From an uncultured Collinsella sp. (lineage in GTDB: Bacteria > Actinomycetota > Coriobacteriia > Coriobacteriales > Coriobacteriaceae), in NCBI GenBank assembly GCA_900550735.1, contig URTD01000012.1:1-21031 (forward strand): a stretch of 21,031 nt of DNA, in the 5' to 3' direction. Shown one piece after another: positions 7,461-13,544 of the stretch. A program made the position numbers and the translations under genes. The stretch's first letter is position 1; each line of letters starts with the position of its first letter. A model generated the notes under the pieces. That model was given only the letters and a program-made list of their open reading frames with translations, did no database searches and had not been told where the DNA came from.

Positions 7461-7500
7461 AGTATACCCGCGCATGCGGACAGACGACCGAACGGTCTGT
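7461..7500 (-). promoter_or_regulatory. Probable promoter of the GH5-like/rsmI/metG operon with operator-like palindrome
   Basis: On the minus strand TATACT (7466-7461) is a near-consensus -10 box. No good -35 box lies at the right distance. Instead 7480-7500 holds an inverted repeat: ACAGACCG, two bases, then CGGTC-TCTGT interrupted by one extra G, with arms of about 8 bp. The layout resembles operators of TetR-type repressors. A weak -35 covered by a palindrome suggests regulated expression. The regulator is not identifiable here. Confidence 0.55.
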
Positions 7501-7574
7501 AAAGTGGCGCAAAAGCGGGAGGAATGTCTGAGCGGGCGGGCCCGAGATGTGCACGCACGTCGGAAGTAAGCGCC

Positions 7575-7620
7575 GGAAAGCGCATCCCACTCTGAAGCCA
7601 AATTCCGGGACGCAATTTCC
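7575..7620 (-). repeat. Imperfect inverted repeat / possible structured RNA
   Basis: GGAAAGCGCATCCC (7575-7588) and GGGACGCAATTTCC (7607-7620) are inverted copies around an 18-base loop. Read as minus-strand RNA, 13 of 14 positions pair, two as G-U; read as plus-strand RNA there are three mismatches. It lies between the tRNA-Phe terminator and the GH5-like promoter, in a 236-base stretch (7396-7631) without a convincing gene. Its function is unknown; it could be a dispersed element or a small RNA segment. Confidence 0.5.
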
Positions 7621-7631
7621 GCAGAGCCCTC

Positions 7632-7664
7632 AATAAAAGAAAAGGACCCCTTTGCAGAGGTCCT
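7632..7664 (-). terminator. Rho-independent terminator behind tRNA-Phe
   Basis: AGGACCCC (7643-7650) and GAGGTCCT (7657-7664) form an 8-bp stem with one G-U pair and a 6-base loop. On the minus strand it is followed by TTTCTTTTATT. It sits 13 bases after the tRNA-Phe discriminator base. Confidence 0.9.
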
Positions 7665-7677
7665 AGTCAATTCAAGG

Positions 7678-7750
<73 letters not shown>

Positions 7751-7782
7751 ATTTGAGGTGTGCCTTGTTTCAAGGCTTGATT

Positions 7783-7830
7783 AGTATAACCAAGGACGCG
7801 TTCCGGTCAACCGAGAATTTTAAAAAAGTT
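7783..7830 (-). promoter_or_regulatory. Promoter of tRNA-Phe with upstream A/T element
   Basis: On the minus strand TTGACC (7810-7805) and TATACT (7788-7783) are 16 bases apart. AACTTTTTTAAAA begins 20 bases before the -35 box, the same motif and spacing as at the tRNA-Leu promoter, and fits an UP element. A small hairpin (GCCTTG/CAAGGC) lies in the transcript leader before the tRNA. Confidence 0.8.
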
Positions 7831-7873
7831 TTTGAGCACAGCCTCGGTTCTATAAATCGGCACGTCAGAGGCA

Positions 7874-8161
7874 TCAGCCGGCAGCAAGAAGTTTTTCACT
7901 CAGAGCCGCACGGGCAAACTCACTTGGCGTCATCCCCTCGGCAGCCGCCCGTCGACGAATGGCCTCCTTCATTCCCAGAGGAATCTTGACCGACAGCGTT
8001 GCCGTCCCCTCACCTGAGAGCGGGGGCCGTCCATGCACGATCCCACCAACGGTGTGTTCGCCATCCGGAAACTCTCCGCGCTCGTACGACTCGCACCACG
8101 CGTCAATCATTTCATCCGTTACAACCTGACCATTAGCGGCCGTATACGTCTTGCCCATCAT
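7874..8161 (-). CDS. Putative ribbon-helix-helix antitoxin (BrnA-like arrangement)
   Basis: The 95-residue protein ends with a ribbon-helix-helix domain: ATLSVKIPLGMKEAIRRRA for the strand and first helix, then EGMTPSEFARAALSEKLLA (about residues 54-94). The N-terminal half is acidic (DEMIDAWCESYERGEFPDGE) and would be the toxin-neutralising part. Having the DNA-binding domain at the C-terminus, with the toxin gene upstream, is the BrnTA arrangement. The start (tandem ATG at 8161/8158, AGGGG before it) overlaps the toxin stop by 4 bases, so the pair is translationally coupled. The protein would bind the toxin and repress the shared promoter. A plain CopG-type regulator is the alternative. Confidence 0.75.
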   Translation of the reverse strand: MMGKTYTAANGQVVTDEMIDAWCESYERGEFPDGEHTVGGIVHGRPPLSGEGTATLSVKIPLGMKEAIRRRAAAEGMTPSEFARAALSEKLLAAG

Positions 8162-8424
8162 CGACCCCTTTGCCGAGCCTGTTCAATCTCCTGCCAAAAT
8201 TTCTTCTGGACTGGAGACAAGGCATGAATGATAAGCCACCCACGGACAAGCTCGACCGCGACAAGCTCCACGCTTCGTCCGTCTGGGAGCCATCCAATTG
8301 CAAGCCATCTCGGCGGCTCGTCCTTCGACTCGCGACGAATGCACTCAGTAACCGCAAGCCAAGCGCTAAGCACCTGCTTTTCCGTCAGGTGCTTTTTAGC
8401 GTTGGGATGAATCTCAACATCCAT
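8158..8424 (-). CDS. Putative BrnT/RelE-superfamily-like toxin
   Basis: I chose the ATG at 8424 (88 residues, starting MDVEIHPNAKKHLTEKQV) because GGAGGAG lies 7 bases before it; the longer frame adds 32 residues overlapping the operator. The layout resembles small BrnT/RelE-fold RNase toxins: a short N-terminal strand with a His/Lys-rich turn, an amphipathic helix (VLSAWLAVTECIRR), then strands WLAIGWLPDGRSVELVAVE and GWLIIHALSP and a basic C-terminal helix. Sequence similarity to classical BrnT is weak, so the family is inferred from size, layout and the partner gene. If it is a toxin it would cut mRNA or act at the ribosome. The downstream antitoxin gene overlaps by 4 bases. Confidence 0.6.
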   Translation of the reverse strand: MDVEIHPNAKKHLTEKQVLSAWLAVTECIRRESKDEPPRWLAIGWLPDGRSVELVAVELVRGWLIIHALSPVQKKFWQEIEQARQRGR

Positions 8425-8449
8425 GCATCTTCTCCTCCATCTTACCCAA

Positions 8450-8464
8450 TTTCGTATGACGAAA
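8450..8464. promoter_or_regulatory. Candidate operator of the toxin-antitoxin pair
   Basis: TTTCGT-ATG-ACGAAA is a perfect 6-bp inverted repeat with a 3-base centre, about 25 bases upstream of the toxin ATG. A loose promoter (TTGGCG, 17 bases, TACGAA on the minus strand) overlaps it. Autoregulating antitoxins with ribbon-helix-helix domains bind short palindromes in this position. Confidence 0.5.
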
Positions 8465-8482
8465 GTCCACTGTCGCCAATTC

Positions 8483-8842
8483 TTAAGCCGGCACGCGTTG
8501 GAGAGCAGGGGTCGAAACAATGATTGAAGGACGCTCTAGTACGGCCCAGGCGCCGGGGCAGGAGCACATGCGCCAAGGGCGGACGTTTTCGTAGCGCGCG
8601 AGGATATTGCCGTCGCGATCGATGAAGGCGATGTCGATGGGATAGGCCATAAAACACGTATGGACCGAAGAGCAGCGTGGAAACGCCATGACGAGCGGCA
8701 GGCCGTTGGCGGCAACCGGACGCCGTCCCAGCATGCCGCGCAGGCGCACGACAAACGACTCCGCCACCACAAACTCGGCCGGCGTCCAACCCAGCCTATT
8801 GAGTGCCCGCGCGTAGACGATGTAGGACGAGACCGCGGTCAC
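8483..8842 (-). CDS. DUF192 family protein at the end of the tad operon
   Basis: The best start is GTG at 8842, which overlaps the TGA of the preceding tadE-like gene and has GGGGGTGG just before it; an in-frame ATG at 8863 lacks a ribosome-binding site. That gives 119 residues. FVVRLRGMLGRRP, then CSSVHTCFMAYPIDIAFIDRDG and the tail WRMCSCPGAWAVLE match the DUF192 (COG1430) pattern. The biochemical role of this family is not established. DUF192 proteins are often exported, but no signal peptide is visible here. Four cysteines cluster in the second half. Its position as last gene of the pilus operon suggests a link to pilus biogenesis; this is inference. Confidence 0.75.
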   Translation of the reverse strand: MTAVSSYIVYARALNRLGWTPAEFVVAESFVVRLRGMLGRRPVAANGLPLVMAFPRCSSVHTCFMAYPIDIAFIDRDGNILARYENVRPWRMCSCPGAWAVLERPSIIVSTPALQRVPA

Positions 8843-9315
8843 ATGACCACCCCCGGACGCCATGGATCGACCGTCACCGCACGCTCGTGCGACAACGTTG
8901 TCGGCGCCCCCAGCGGAACGCCAGCGATGCTGAGAGAAGTCGGCCACGGCTCATAGTGCATGGTGCAGGTGTAGGTCCTAAACGTACCGGATAGGGAGAG
9001 CAGGCCACCATCCGATGCCTCCGCGCCTTGCTCGCTCGACACTTCGATCTGCAAGTCATAGCCTTCCATGGCATTCAGAATTTGAGTCTGAACCGTCGCC
9101 GAGGCATCAGCAGAGCTTTCGTCGCCCTCCCCCTCCGACGCCACGGCGTGCGCCAACACGATGTCGGGCACCACGCGGTCGAAGCGCGCAACAGCGCTGG
9201 CAAAGATCATGACGTTGTACACGATGAGTGCCAGCACCAGCAAAACGGGCGTAACCACTGCCATCTCAACCGTCGCTTGGGCGCGCTCCTCGCGCAGACG
9301 CATGCGGATACTCAT
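8839..9315 (-). CDS. TadE-like minor pilin
   Basis: The 158-residue protein begins MSIRMRLREERAQATVEMAVVTPVLLVLALIVYNVMI: a short basic leader, the AQATVE processing-site motif and one hydrophobic helix (about 17-40), as in TadE-type minor pilins. The rest is an acidic, Ser/Ala-rich extracytoplasmic part with two cysteines-free strands and a single cysteine near FRTYTCTMHYEPW. TadE proteins are membrane-inserted, cut by the prepilin peptidase and needed for Flp pilus assembly. Its start codon touches the tadG-like stop at 9315, and it overlaps the DUF192 gene by 4 bases. The precise minor-pilin role is not resolvable from sequence. Confidence 0.75.
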   Translation of the reverse strand: MSIRMRLREERAQATVEMAVVTPVLLVLALIVYNVMIFASAVARFDRVVPDIVLAHAVASEGEGDESSADASATVQTQILNAMEGYDLQIEVSSEQGAEASDGGLLSLSGTFRTYTCTMHYEPWPTSLSIAGVPLGAPTTLSHERAVTVDPWRPGVVM

Positions 9316-11468
9316 TACGACCCACCGCCCAGAGCGCCAACCAGCGTGGCGACATCGACGGTGAGCGGGATGGAGCCGCCGCCGGGCAGAGGAATCTCCG
9401 CAAGTGTGAACACCGTACCGCTAATGGTGCGTTCGACTTGATATTCCAACGCCTCGCAAAGCGCCTTGGGATCGGTCACGCCCAACGGAATACTTCGCAG
9501 TTTGTCTTGCGTTTGAGAGAGACCCGCAATGTCAGACCCCGGACTCTTAATGACGTTGGCGGAATCGGTCAGCACCGGCTTTCGCAGGCGCAAGTCGCAC
9601 GGTTCCAAACCCAGCGCCGCCACGGACGCCGAAACGGTATCGCCGAGCCACGATGCAATGGAGCCCAACGCACCGCTGCCCCCTCCTAGGTCTTTAATCA
9701 TCTCGTCCATAAGTTCGTCGGCCGAACCTTGGATGTCTCCGTATCCCACGAGTAGCCGTCCCCAAACATCCATGACGCCGTCGAGCACGCCGGCAACGCC
9801 GCCCGAGCGTTCCTTCAATGTCGAGAAAAATCGCGAAAGCACGTTGTTTTGCGCCGTCGCCTCATCGGGCGCCAGCACCGCGGCAGAGATAGCACCGCGA
9901 TCGCCAAGCCTGACTGCCGCGTTAAACGAGGAGTTAAGTTGATCGGGGCTGGTAATGTCACCCGAAACTGCAAAGGCGACCACGCCGTTGCGGCCAGGTG
10001 GGGCGATACGCGGGCGCTCGCCGGAAAGCGCTTTAATGGCCTGGTCAAACGCATTGCCCGCACGGTCGGCCTCATCCTCGGTCTGACGCTCAAGTCCGAG
10101 TTCTTTGTTGCGGCATTCGACGTAGTCTTCCAGAGCCTCTTTGAATCGATCAAAGTGGTACTCAAAGCCGTTTTCGATAGAAGTCGAAGGAGCCGCAACG
10201 GCACCGAGCGACGAAACACCAAAATGGCATCTATTGCATTTGTCCTGCCCGTCATAAGCAGCAACCGAGGCCAGCCCGCATGGCGCCCCCTTCTTATAGT
10301 TGGGGCAACTCGTTCCGTAATGCAGATACGTCTTGCCATCGATGGCACTGGTTGGCCACACCGTATCGGTATAGAGTTCCGTCGCTCGCACCTCGTCAGT
10401 GTTGCGCGGCAACAGCGGGATATAGGAAGCGACTTCATCTCCGTCCTCGGTTACATATGCACGATTGACCTCTGTACTCGCATAGGTGTAAAACGCCTTG
10501 CGCGCCGCCGACTCCGCCTTCGTCTCGACGCTTGAGCCCTGCGGTTTTTCGTCTGCCAGGCGTTGACGGTAGTAGGTCTTCGCGCGGTCGAGCGCCACCT
10601 GTGGCTCCCACGAAATGCTCGAGGCATAATGCGGGTTCTGCTCACCCGAGAGCTTTGCCAAACTCCTCGTACGTTCCCACATGCATGAACAGCTACCGAC
10701 CGAAGCCGGAACCGATCCACCGCAATCCGCAAGCCAGGCGCGTTCTTTTGCTTTCGCCGTCTCCTCCAAGGCCTTCTGCAGCTCATCTGCTGCGCGCTCC
10801 AGATCTTTCGATGTGTCTTTAATGGCATCGGTCGAGATCTCAGAACCCTCGAGCGCAACGAAATCCGACTCGGACGTCCTGGGCACGGCAAGCGCCGTAC
10901 CGGTATAGGTCACACTATCGGTATCCTGCGCCGACACCGCCTGCGTGGCACGCGCGGCAATCAGATACGGCAGAGCCGTCTCGATTTTCTGCAAGCCTTC
11001 CGATGCGCTTTTGGCAAACTTGTTGCGCGTTTTAATGATCTCAATCCCGGTGTCGACCATATTGCCGGCAACTGGTTCGGCACCCGGGATGAGGATGGCG
11101 ACCAGGCCCGTCCCGATCGTGGCAAACCCCGCTAGCCCCAGACTCAAGATGCTCGCATCAACCACCGTGGCAGCCGTGTGATAGGACGACACTACGTTGG
11201 CACCCGCCAGCGCGCCGCTATCGGCCGCCACCTGGGTGTCCCCCGCGCGCGACATGCTCCATATCGCCGCGGTCGACGAAAACAACAACGTGAGCACCAC
11301 TAGGATGACCACGGCAGAAGAAAGCGTGGTGTAGGCACCGTCTTCGATAAACAGGTCGATACCGGCGCGGCCCATAAAGCCGCCTCGCTTGCGATGGCAG
11401 CTCGGACGGCGCGTCAAAACGCGTCTAGACCAGAAACGCTTAATCCCATGCAGCAATCCACGAATCAT
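9315..11468 (-). CDS. Large TadG-like pilus-assembly protein
   Basis: I chose the ATG at 11468 (717 residues, MIRGLLHGIKRFWSRR) because GGAGGGAG precedes it; it overlaps the upstream tadE-like gene by 29 bases. A basic leader is followed by YTTLSSAVVILVVLTLLFSSTAAIWSM (about 46-72), a membrane helix, then QVAADSGALAGANVV, the signature of TadE/G-like (Tad-domain) proteins. A second hydrophobic stretch lies at about 105-128. A likely coiled coil (218-245) and a large extracytoplasmic part follow. Cysteines cluster at 249, 260, 262, 388, 397, 411, 414 and 452, and CNRCH (411-415) matches the CxxCH pattern. The likely role is anchoring or capping the Flp pilus; the cysteines probably form disulfides or bind a metal. 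Confidence 0.75.
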   Translation of the reverse strand: MIRGLLHGIKRFWSRRVLTRRPSCHRKRGGFMGRAGIDLFIEDGAYTTLSSAVVILVVLTLLFSSTAAIWSMSRAGDTQVAADSGALAGANVVSSYHTAATVVDASILSLGLAGFATIGTGLVAILIPGAEPVAGNMVDTGIEIIKTRNKFAKSASEGLQKIETALPYLIAARATQAVSAQDTDSVTYTGTALAVPRTSESDFVALEGSEISTDAIKDTSKDLERAADELQKALEETAKAKERAWLADCGGSVPASVGSCSCMWERTRSLAKLSGEQNPHYASSISWEPQVALDRAKTYYRQRLADEKPQGSSVETKAESAARKAFYTYASTEVNRAYVTEDGDEVASYIPLLPRNTDEVRATELYTDTVWPTSAIDGKTYLHYGTSCPNYKKGAPCGLASVAAYDGQDKCNRCHFGVSSLGAVAAPSTSIENGFEYHFDRFKEALEDYVECRNKELGLERQTEDEADRAGNAFDQAIKALSGERPRIAPPGRNGVVAFAVSGDITSPDQLNSSFNAAVRLGDRGAISAAVLAPDEATAQNNVLSRFFSTLKERSGGVAGVLDGVMDVWGRLLVGYGDIQGSADELMDEMIKDLGGGSGALGSIASWLGDTVSASVAALGLEPCDLRLRKPVLTDSANVIKSPGSDIAGLSQTQDKLRSIPLGVTDPKALCEALEYQVERTISGTVFTLAEIPLPGGGSIPLTVDVATLVGALGGGS

Positions 11469-11976
11469 AATCTCCCTCCAGCCATTCGGGACGTGATTGA
11501 TACGAGACATCGACCTTGAGCTCAACGTAGCCACCCTCGGCGGTACCACCCATAGCCTGCGCAAACGCACCGATCACAGGCAACGGCTTGACCTCGCCGG
11601 AAACGGACACGGACGAGACGCCACCCGCATCGGCCCGGCTAAGCTCAATATCCCACGACAACGGCCCGCCGGCATGAAAGATCGAAACGTTGGGCACTGC
11701 GGCAAGCCGGCGGCGGGTGAACTCCTTAAGATCGTCGTCCTCCGCCGTCGTCGTGATCATGAGCCGCGCGGTCTCGGCGGCGGCAGACTCCATGACCGCG
11801 CGCGTATAAAGCAGGCACACCGGTTGCAGTGCGAGAAGGATGAGCGTCAGAAACGTCGGCAGCAAAAAAGCGGCCTCGACCGTAGACTGCGCCCAGTCCT
11901 CGCGCGCGATATCAATACAACGCGATGTCCTTAGCGCCCGCAGCGGCGTCGATAACCGACGTCGAGGCAACGCCAT
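11440..11976 (-). CDS. TadE-like minor pilin with uncertain start
   Basis: The core reads IDIAREDWAQSTVEAAFLLPTFLTLILLALQPVCLLYTRAVMESAAAETARLM: the AQSTVE motif, a membrane helix, then a TadE-type AAAETARL stretch. The extracytoplasmic part ends at WIAAWD. The start is unclear. The nearest ATG (11976) has no ribosome-binding site and overlaps the preceding gene by 65 bases, giving 178 residues. An ATT at 11916 sits right at the stop of the preceding gene with AAGGA before it, and would give 158 residues with a leader like that of the paralogues. The ATG is used here as a conservative choice. The downstream tadG-like gene overlaps by 29 bases. Confidence 0.65.
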   Translation of the reverse strand: MALPRRRLSTPLRALRTSRCIDIAREDWAQSTVEAAFLLPTFLTLILLALQPVCLLYTRAVMESAAAETARLMITTTAEDDDLKEFTRRRLAAVPNVSIFHAGGPLSWDIELSRADAGGVSSVSVSGEVKPLPVIGAFAQAMGGTAEGGYVELKVDVSYQSRPEWLEGDYDSWIAAWD

Positions 11977-12130
11977 GGGATGCCGCCCGCTCAACCAGCG
12001 CCGCCAAGCGTCCATCGGTGCCAGCACGCCAAAGTCCCACAATCGCCAGCACGATCGATAACAGCGCCACCGTGACGATGGCGTATTCCACAGTCGCTTG
12101 GGCAGATTCCTCGCGCAGGACGTCATGCAT
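11912..12130 (-). CDS. Small prepilin-like protein (second Flp/TadE-type)
   Basis: The 72-residue protein starts MHDVLREESAQATVEYAIVTVALLSIVLAIVGLW: an acidic/basic leader, AQATVEY (Glu at +5 and Tyr at +6 if cut after the Ala) and one hydrophobic helix, followed by a short 36-residue Ala-rich tail. The EY pair makes it closer to Flp-type prepilins than to the TadE-like genes here. AAAGGAGG lies about 10 bases before the ATG, which begins one base after the stop of the preceding gene. It is probably a minor pilin or a second pilin subunit; a truncated TadE-like protein is the alternative. Confidence 0.7.
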   Translation of the reverse strand: MHDVLREESAQATVEYAIVTVALLSIVLAIVGLWRAGTDGRLAALVERAASHGVASTSVIDAAAGAKDIALY

Positions 12131-12131
12131 T

Positions 12132-12695
12132 TCACGACCCCTCCTTTGAGTTCGATGCCTGCGGGCTCAGGCGGATCACGCGCAGGCGGCACGAGGCATC
12201 GCCGGCATCCGCGGCACCCGTCACCATATCGACCCAGCCGCGCCCATCGCGCACGATGGCGCCCCATACGTTGCCCTTAATATCAAGATAGCCGCTCAGG
12301 GCGAGCTGGGCCGTTGGCACCTCGCGGTAGGCGCGTAACATATCCGCCGCTGCCTCGGTCATCGGTCGGTCCTCAGACCATGCAAGCCGGACCGTAATCG
12401 CGTTGTCCCCAGGCGAATCCGTCGCAGTGCCAGACCGCTTGTCGAGCGTCCGCAGAAAGGTTTGCGCCGTGACAGCGACATCCGAATCGTCCGCATCTCG
12501 CATCTCATCTTTTTGAGACGCCACCGCCGAATCTGAGCCCGAATCGAAGGCGGCCCCAGGACGCTGCTGCCGCGCGGCGTTAAGCCCCCAAAGCACCGCC
12601 GCTATCGCCACGGTCAGGCAAGCAAACACCAGCAGCACCCCGATGGGGCGCTCGCCCTCTACAGGCTGTTGATGCCCTCGCTGATAGCGTTCCAT
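12132..12695 (-). CDS. Membrane-anchored tad-locus protein of unknown function
   Basis: I do not recognise a family in this 187-residue protein. A short cytosolic leader is followed by one hydrophobic segment at about 18-38 (IGVLLVFACLTVAIAAVLWG). A polar, acidic linker (about 40-75) leads to a compact domain with LRTLDKRSG, ITVRLAWSEDRPMTEAAADML and a WGAIVRDGRGWVDMVTG strand pair. It should therefore be anchored in the membrane with its C-terminus outside. The start overlaps the end of flp by 37 bases, with AAGG 10 bases before the ATG. Tight packing between flp and the small prepilin gene implies a role in pilus biogenesis, possibly comparable to pilus-associated accessory proteins; this is inference. 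Confidence 0.65.
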   Translation of the reverse strand: MERYQRGHQQPVEGERPIGVLLVFACLTVAIAAVLWGLNAARQQRPGAAFDSGSDSAVASQKDEMRDADDSDVAVTAQTFLRTLDKRSGTATDSPGDNAITVRLAWSEDRPMTEAAADMLRAYREVPTAQLALSGYLDIKGNVWGAIVRDGRGWVDMVTGAADAGDASCRLRVIRLSPQASNSKEGS

Positions 12696-12892
12696 AGATC
12701 TTGGACCTTGCCCTTAAATGCGACGATGGCGATAATCGCGATCACCACGAGCACGCCGACCAAGATGGCATACTCGGTGGTACCCTGTGCACTCTCCTCC
12801 TGCAGTAGCTCCTTGGCGCGCTGACGAACATGTGCCGCCCGGCAAAACGCCCAGCCCTGGACCTTGCCAGCAGCGTCAGTCATCGTGTTCAT
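12659..12892 (-). CDS. flp: Flp-type pilin, major subunit candidate
   Basis: The 77-residue protein has a basic leader (RQRAKELLQEE), then SAQGTTEYAILVGVLVVIAIIAIVAF, the Flp/Fap prepilin signature with Glu-Tyr at the start of a long hydrophobic helix, and ends DLWNAISEGINSL. It should be inserted in the membrane, cut by a TadV-type peptidase and polymerised into the pilus. If the cut places Glu at +5, the -1 residue is Ala instead of the usual Gly; a cut after the Gly would put Glu at +3. GGAGG lies 5 bases before the ATG. It follows tadC by 10 bases. In many tad loci flp is the first gene; here it is in the middle. Confidence 0.9.
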   Translation of the reverse strand: MNTMTDAAGKVQGWAFCRAAHVRQRAKELLQEESAQGTTEYAILVGVLVVIAIIAIVAFKGKVQDLWNAISEGINSL

Positions 12893-12902
12893 GTATTCCT
12901 CC

Positions 12903-13544
12903 CTACATCATCCCGCCTGCTCCCAGCAGCGGGCCCAATATGGACAGAAGCAACGCCGGCAAGATGAGCGTGCCGGTGGGAATCAGCAGCTTGACGGGCG
13001 CACGCTCAATCTCGCGCTCGACCGCGGCGCGATGAGCCGCACGGATCTCGCGACTTTGAGCGGCCAGTGTCTCGGCAAGTGGGGCACCCAGGGCGAGTGC
13101 CTGCCCCACCGTAATGGCAAAGGTCTCGAGCGCTCGCACGTCCAGGTCGCGCGCGGCGGCCAACAACTCGTCCTCACGCGTGCCCACGCCCACCTGCCAC
13201 GCCATGCAGGCCCGCTCAAGGCGAAGAGCCAGCACTGACCGGCGGTTGGCGCAGAAAATCTCAAGCGCCGCATCAAACGAAAGGCCGGCCGAAAGACCCA
13301 AGCGCACAACATCGATCATCTCGGACACTTCGCCGAGCGACACTCGCGCCGGGCCGCCCGCTCCAACCGCGCCCTTCACTCGCGCGGTCAGGGCATCGAC
13401 CACCGAGCGACCCGCGGCAGCGACCAGCACCGCCTCGCGCTTGCAGGCCCCTGCGATCTTGCGCGCATCCGCCCGATCCAAACCCGTCGCGACAAATACA
13501 CTCAGGGCACACAGGCAAGCCACAACTGCAACCAGGGCGCTCAT
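12903..13544 (-). CDS. tadC: TadC-like inner-membrane platform protein
   Basis: I chose the ATG at 13544 (213 residues, MSALVAVVACLCALSVF) because it overlaps the tadB stop in an ATGA junction and starts a membrane segment; the longer frame runs inside tadB. The T2SSF domain is recognisable in VSEMIDVVRLGLSAGLSFDAALEIFC, then ALETFAITVGQALALGAPLAETLAAQS and EREIERAPVKLLIPTGTLILPALLLSILGPLL, with C-terminal membrane helices. TadC pairs with TadB to form the integral-membrane base on which the TadA ATPase drives pilus assembly. It is shorter than many TadC proteins. Confidence 0.85.
   Translation of the reverse strand: MSALVAVVACLCALSVFVATGLDRADARKIAGACKREAVLVAAAGRSVVDALTARVKGAVGAGGPARVSLGEVSEMIDVVRLGLSAGLSFDAALEIFCANRRSVLALRLERACMAWQVGVGTREDELLAAARDLDVRALETFAITVGQALALGAPLAETLAAQSREIRAAHRAAVEREIERAPVKLLIPTGTLILPALLLSILGPLLGAGGMM

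Noticed and set aside
7396..7590. Upstream extension of the GH5-like gene by 65 codons
   Set aside because: The extension crosses the likely promoter and palindrome, does not resemble GH5 proteins, and the ATG at 7395 has a strong ribosome-binding site where homology begins.
7395..7670. 91-codon minus-strand open frame between the GH5-like gene and tRNA-Phe
   Set aside because: It overlaps the hairpin, promoter and terminator and has no visible ribosome-binding site or family resemblance.
7811..7850. Terminator for the toxin-antitoxin pair
   Set aside because: CCGAG/CTCGG flank an A/T-rich centre, but the stem is short with a large loop and the T run is inside it; the A/T tract fits the tRNA promoter better.
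10224..10238. Cytochrome c-type haem site
   Set aside because: One CxxCH in a cysteine-rich pilus protein is weak evidence; kept only as an observation to check, not annotated as a cytochrome.
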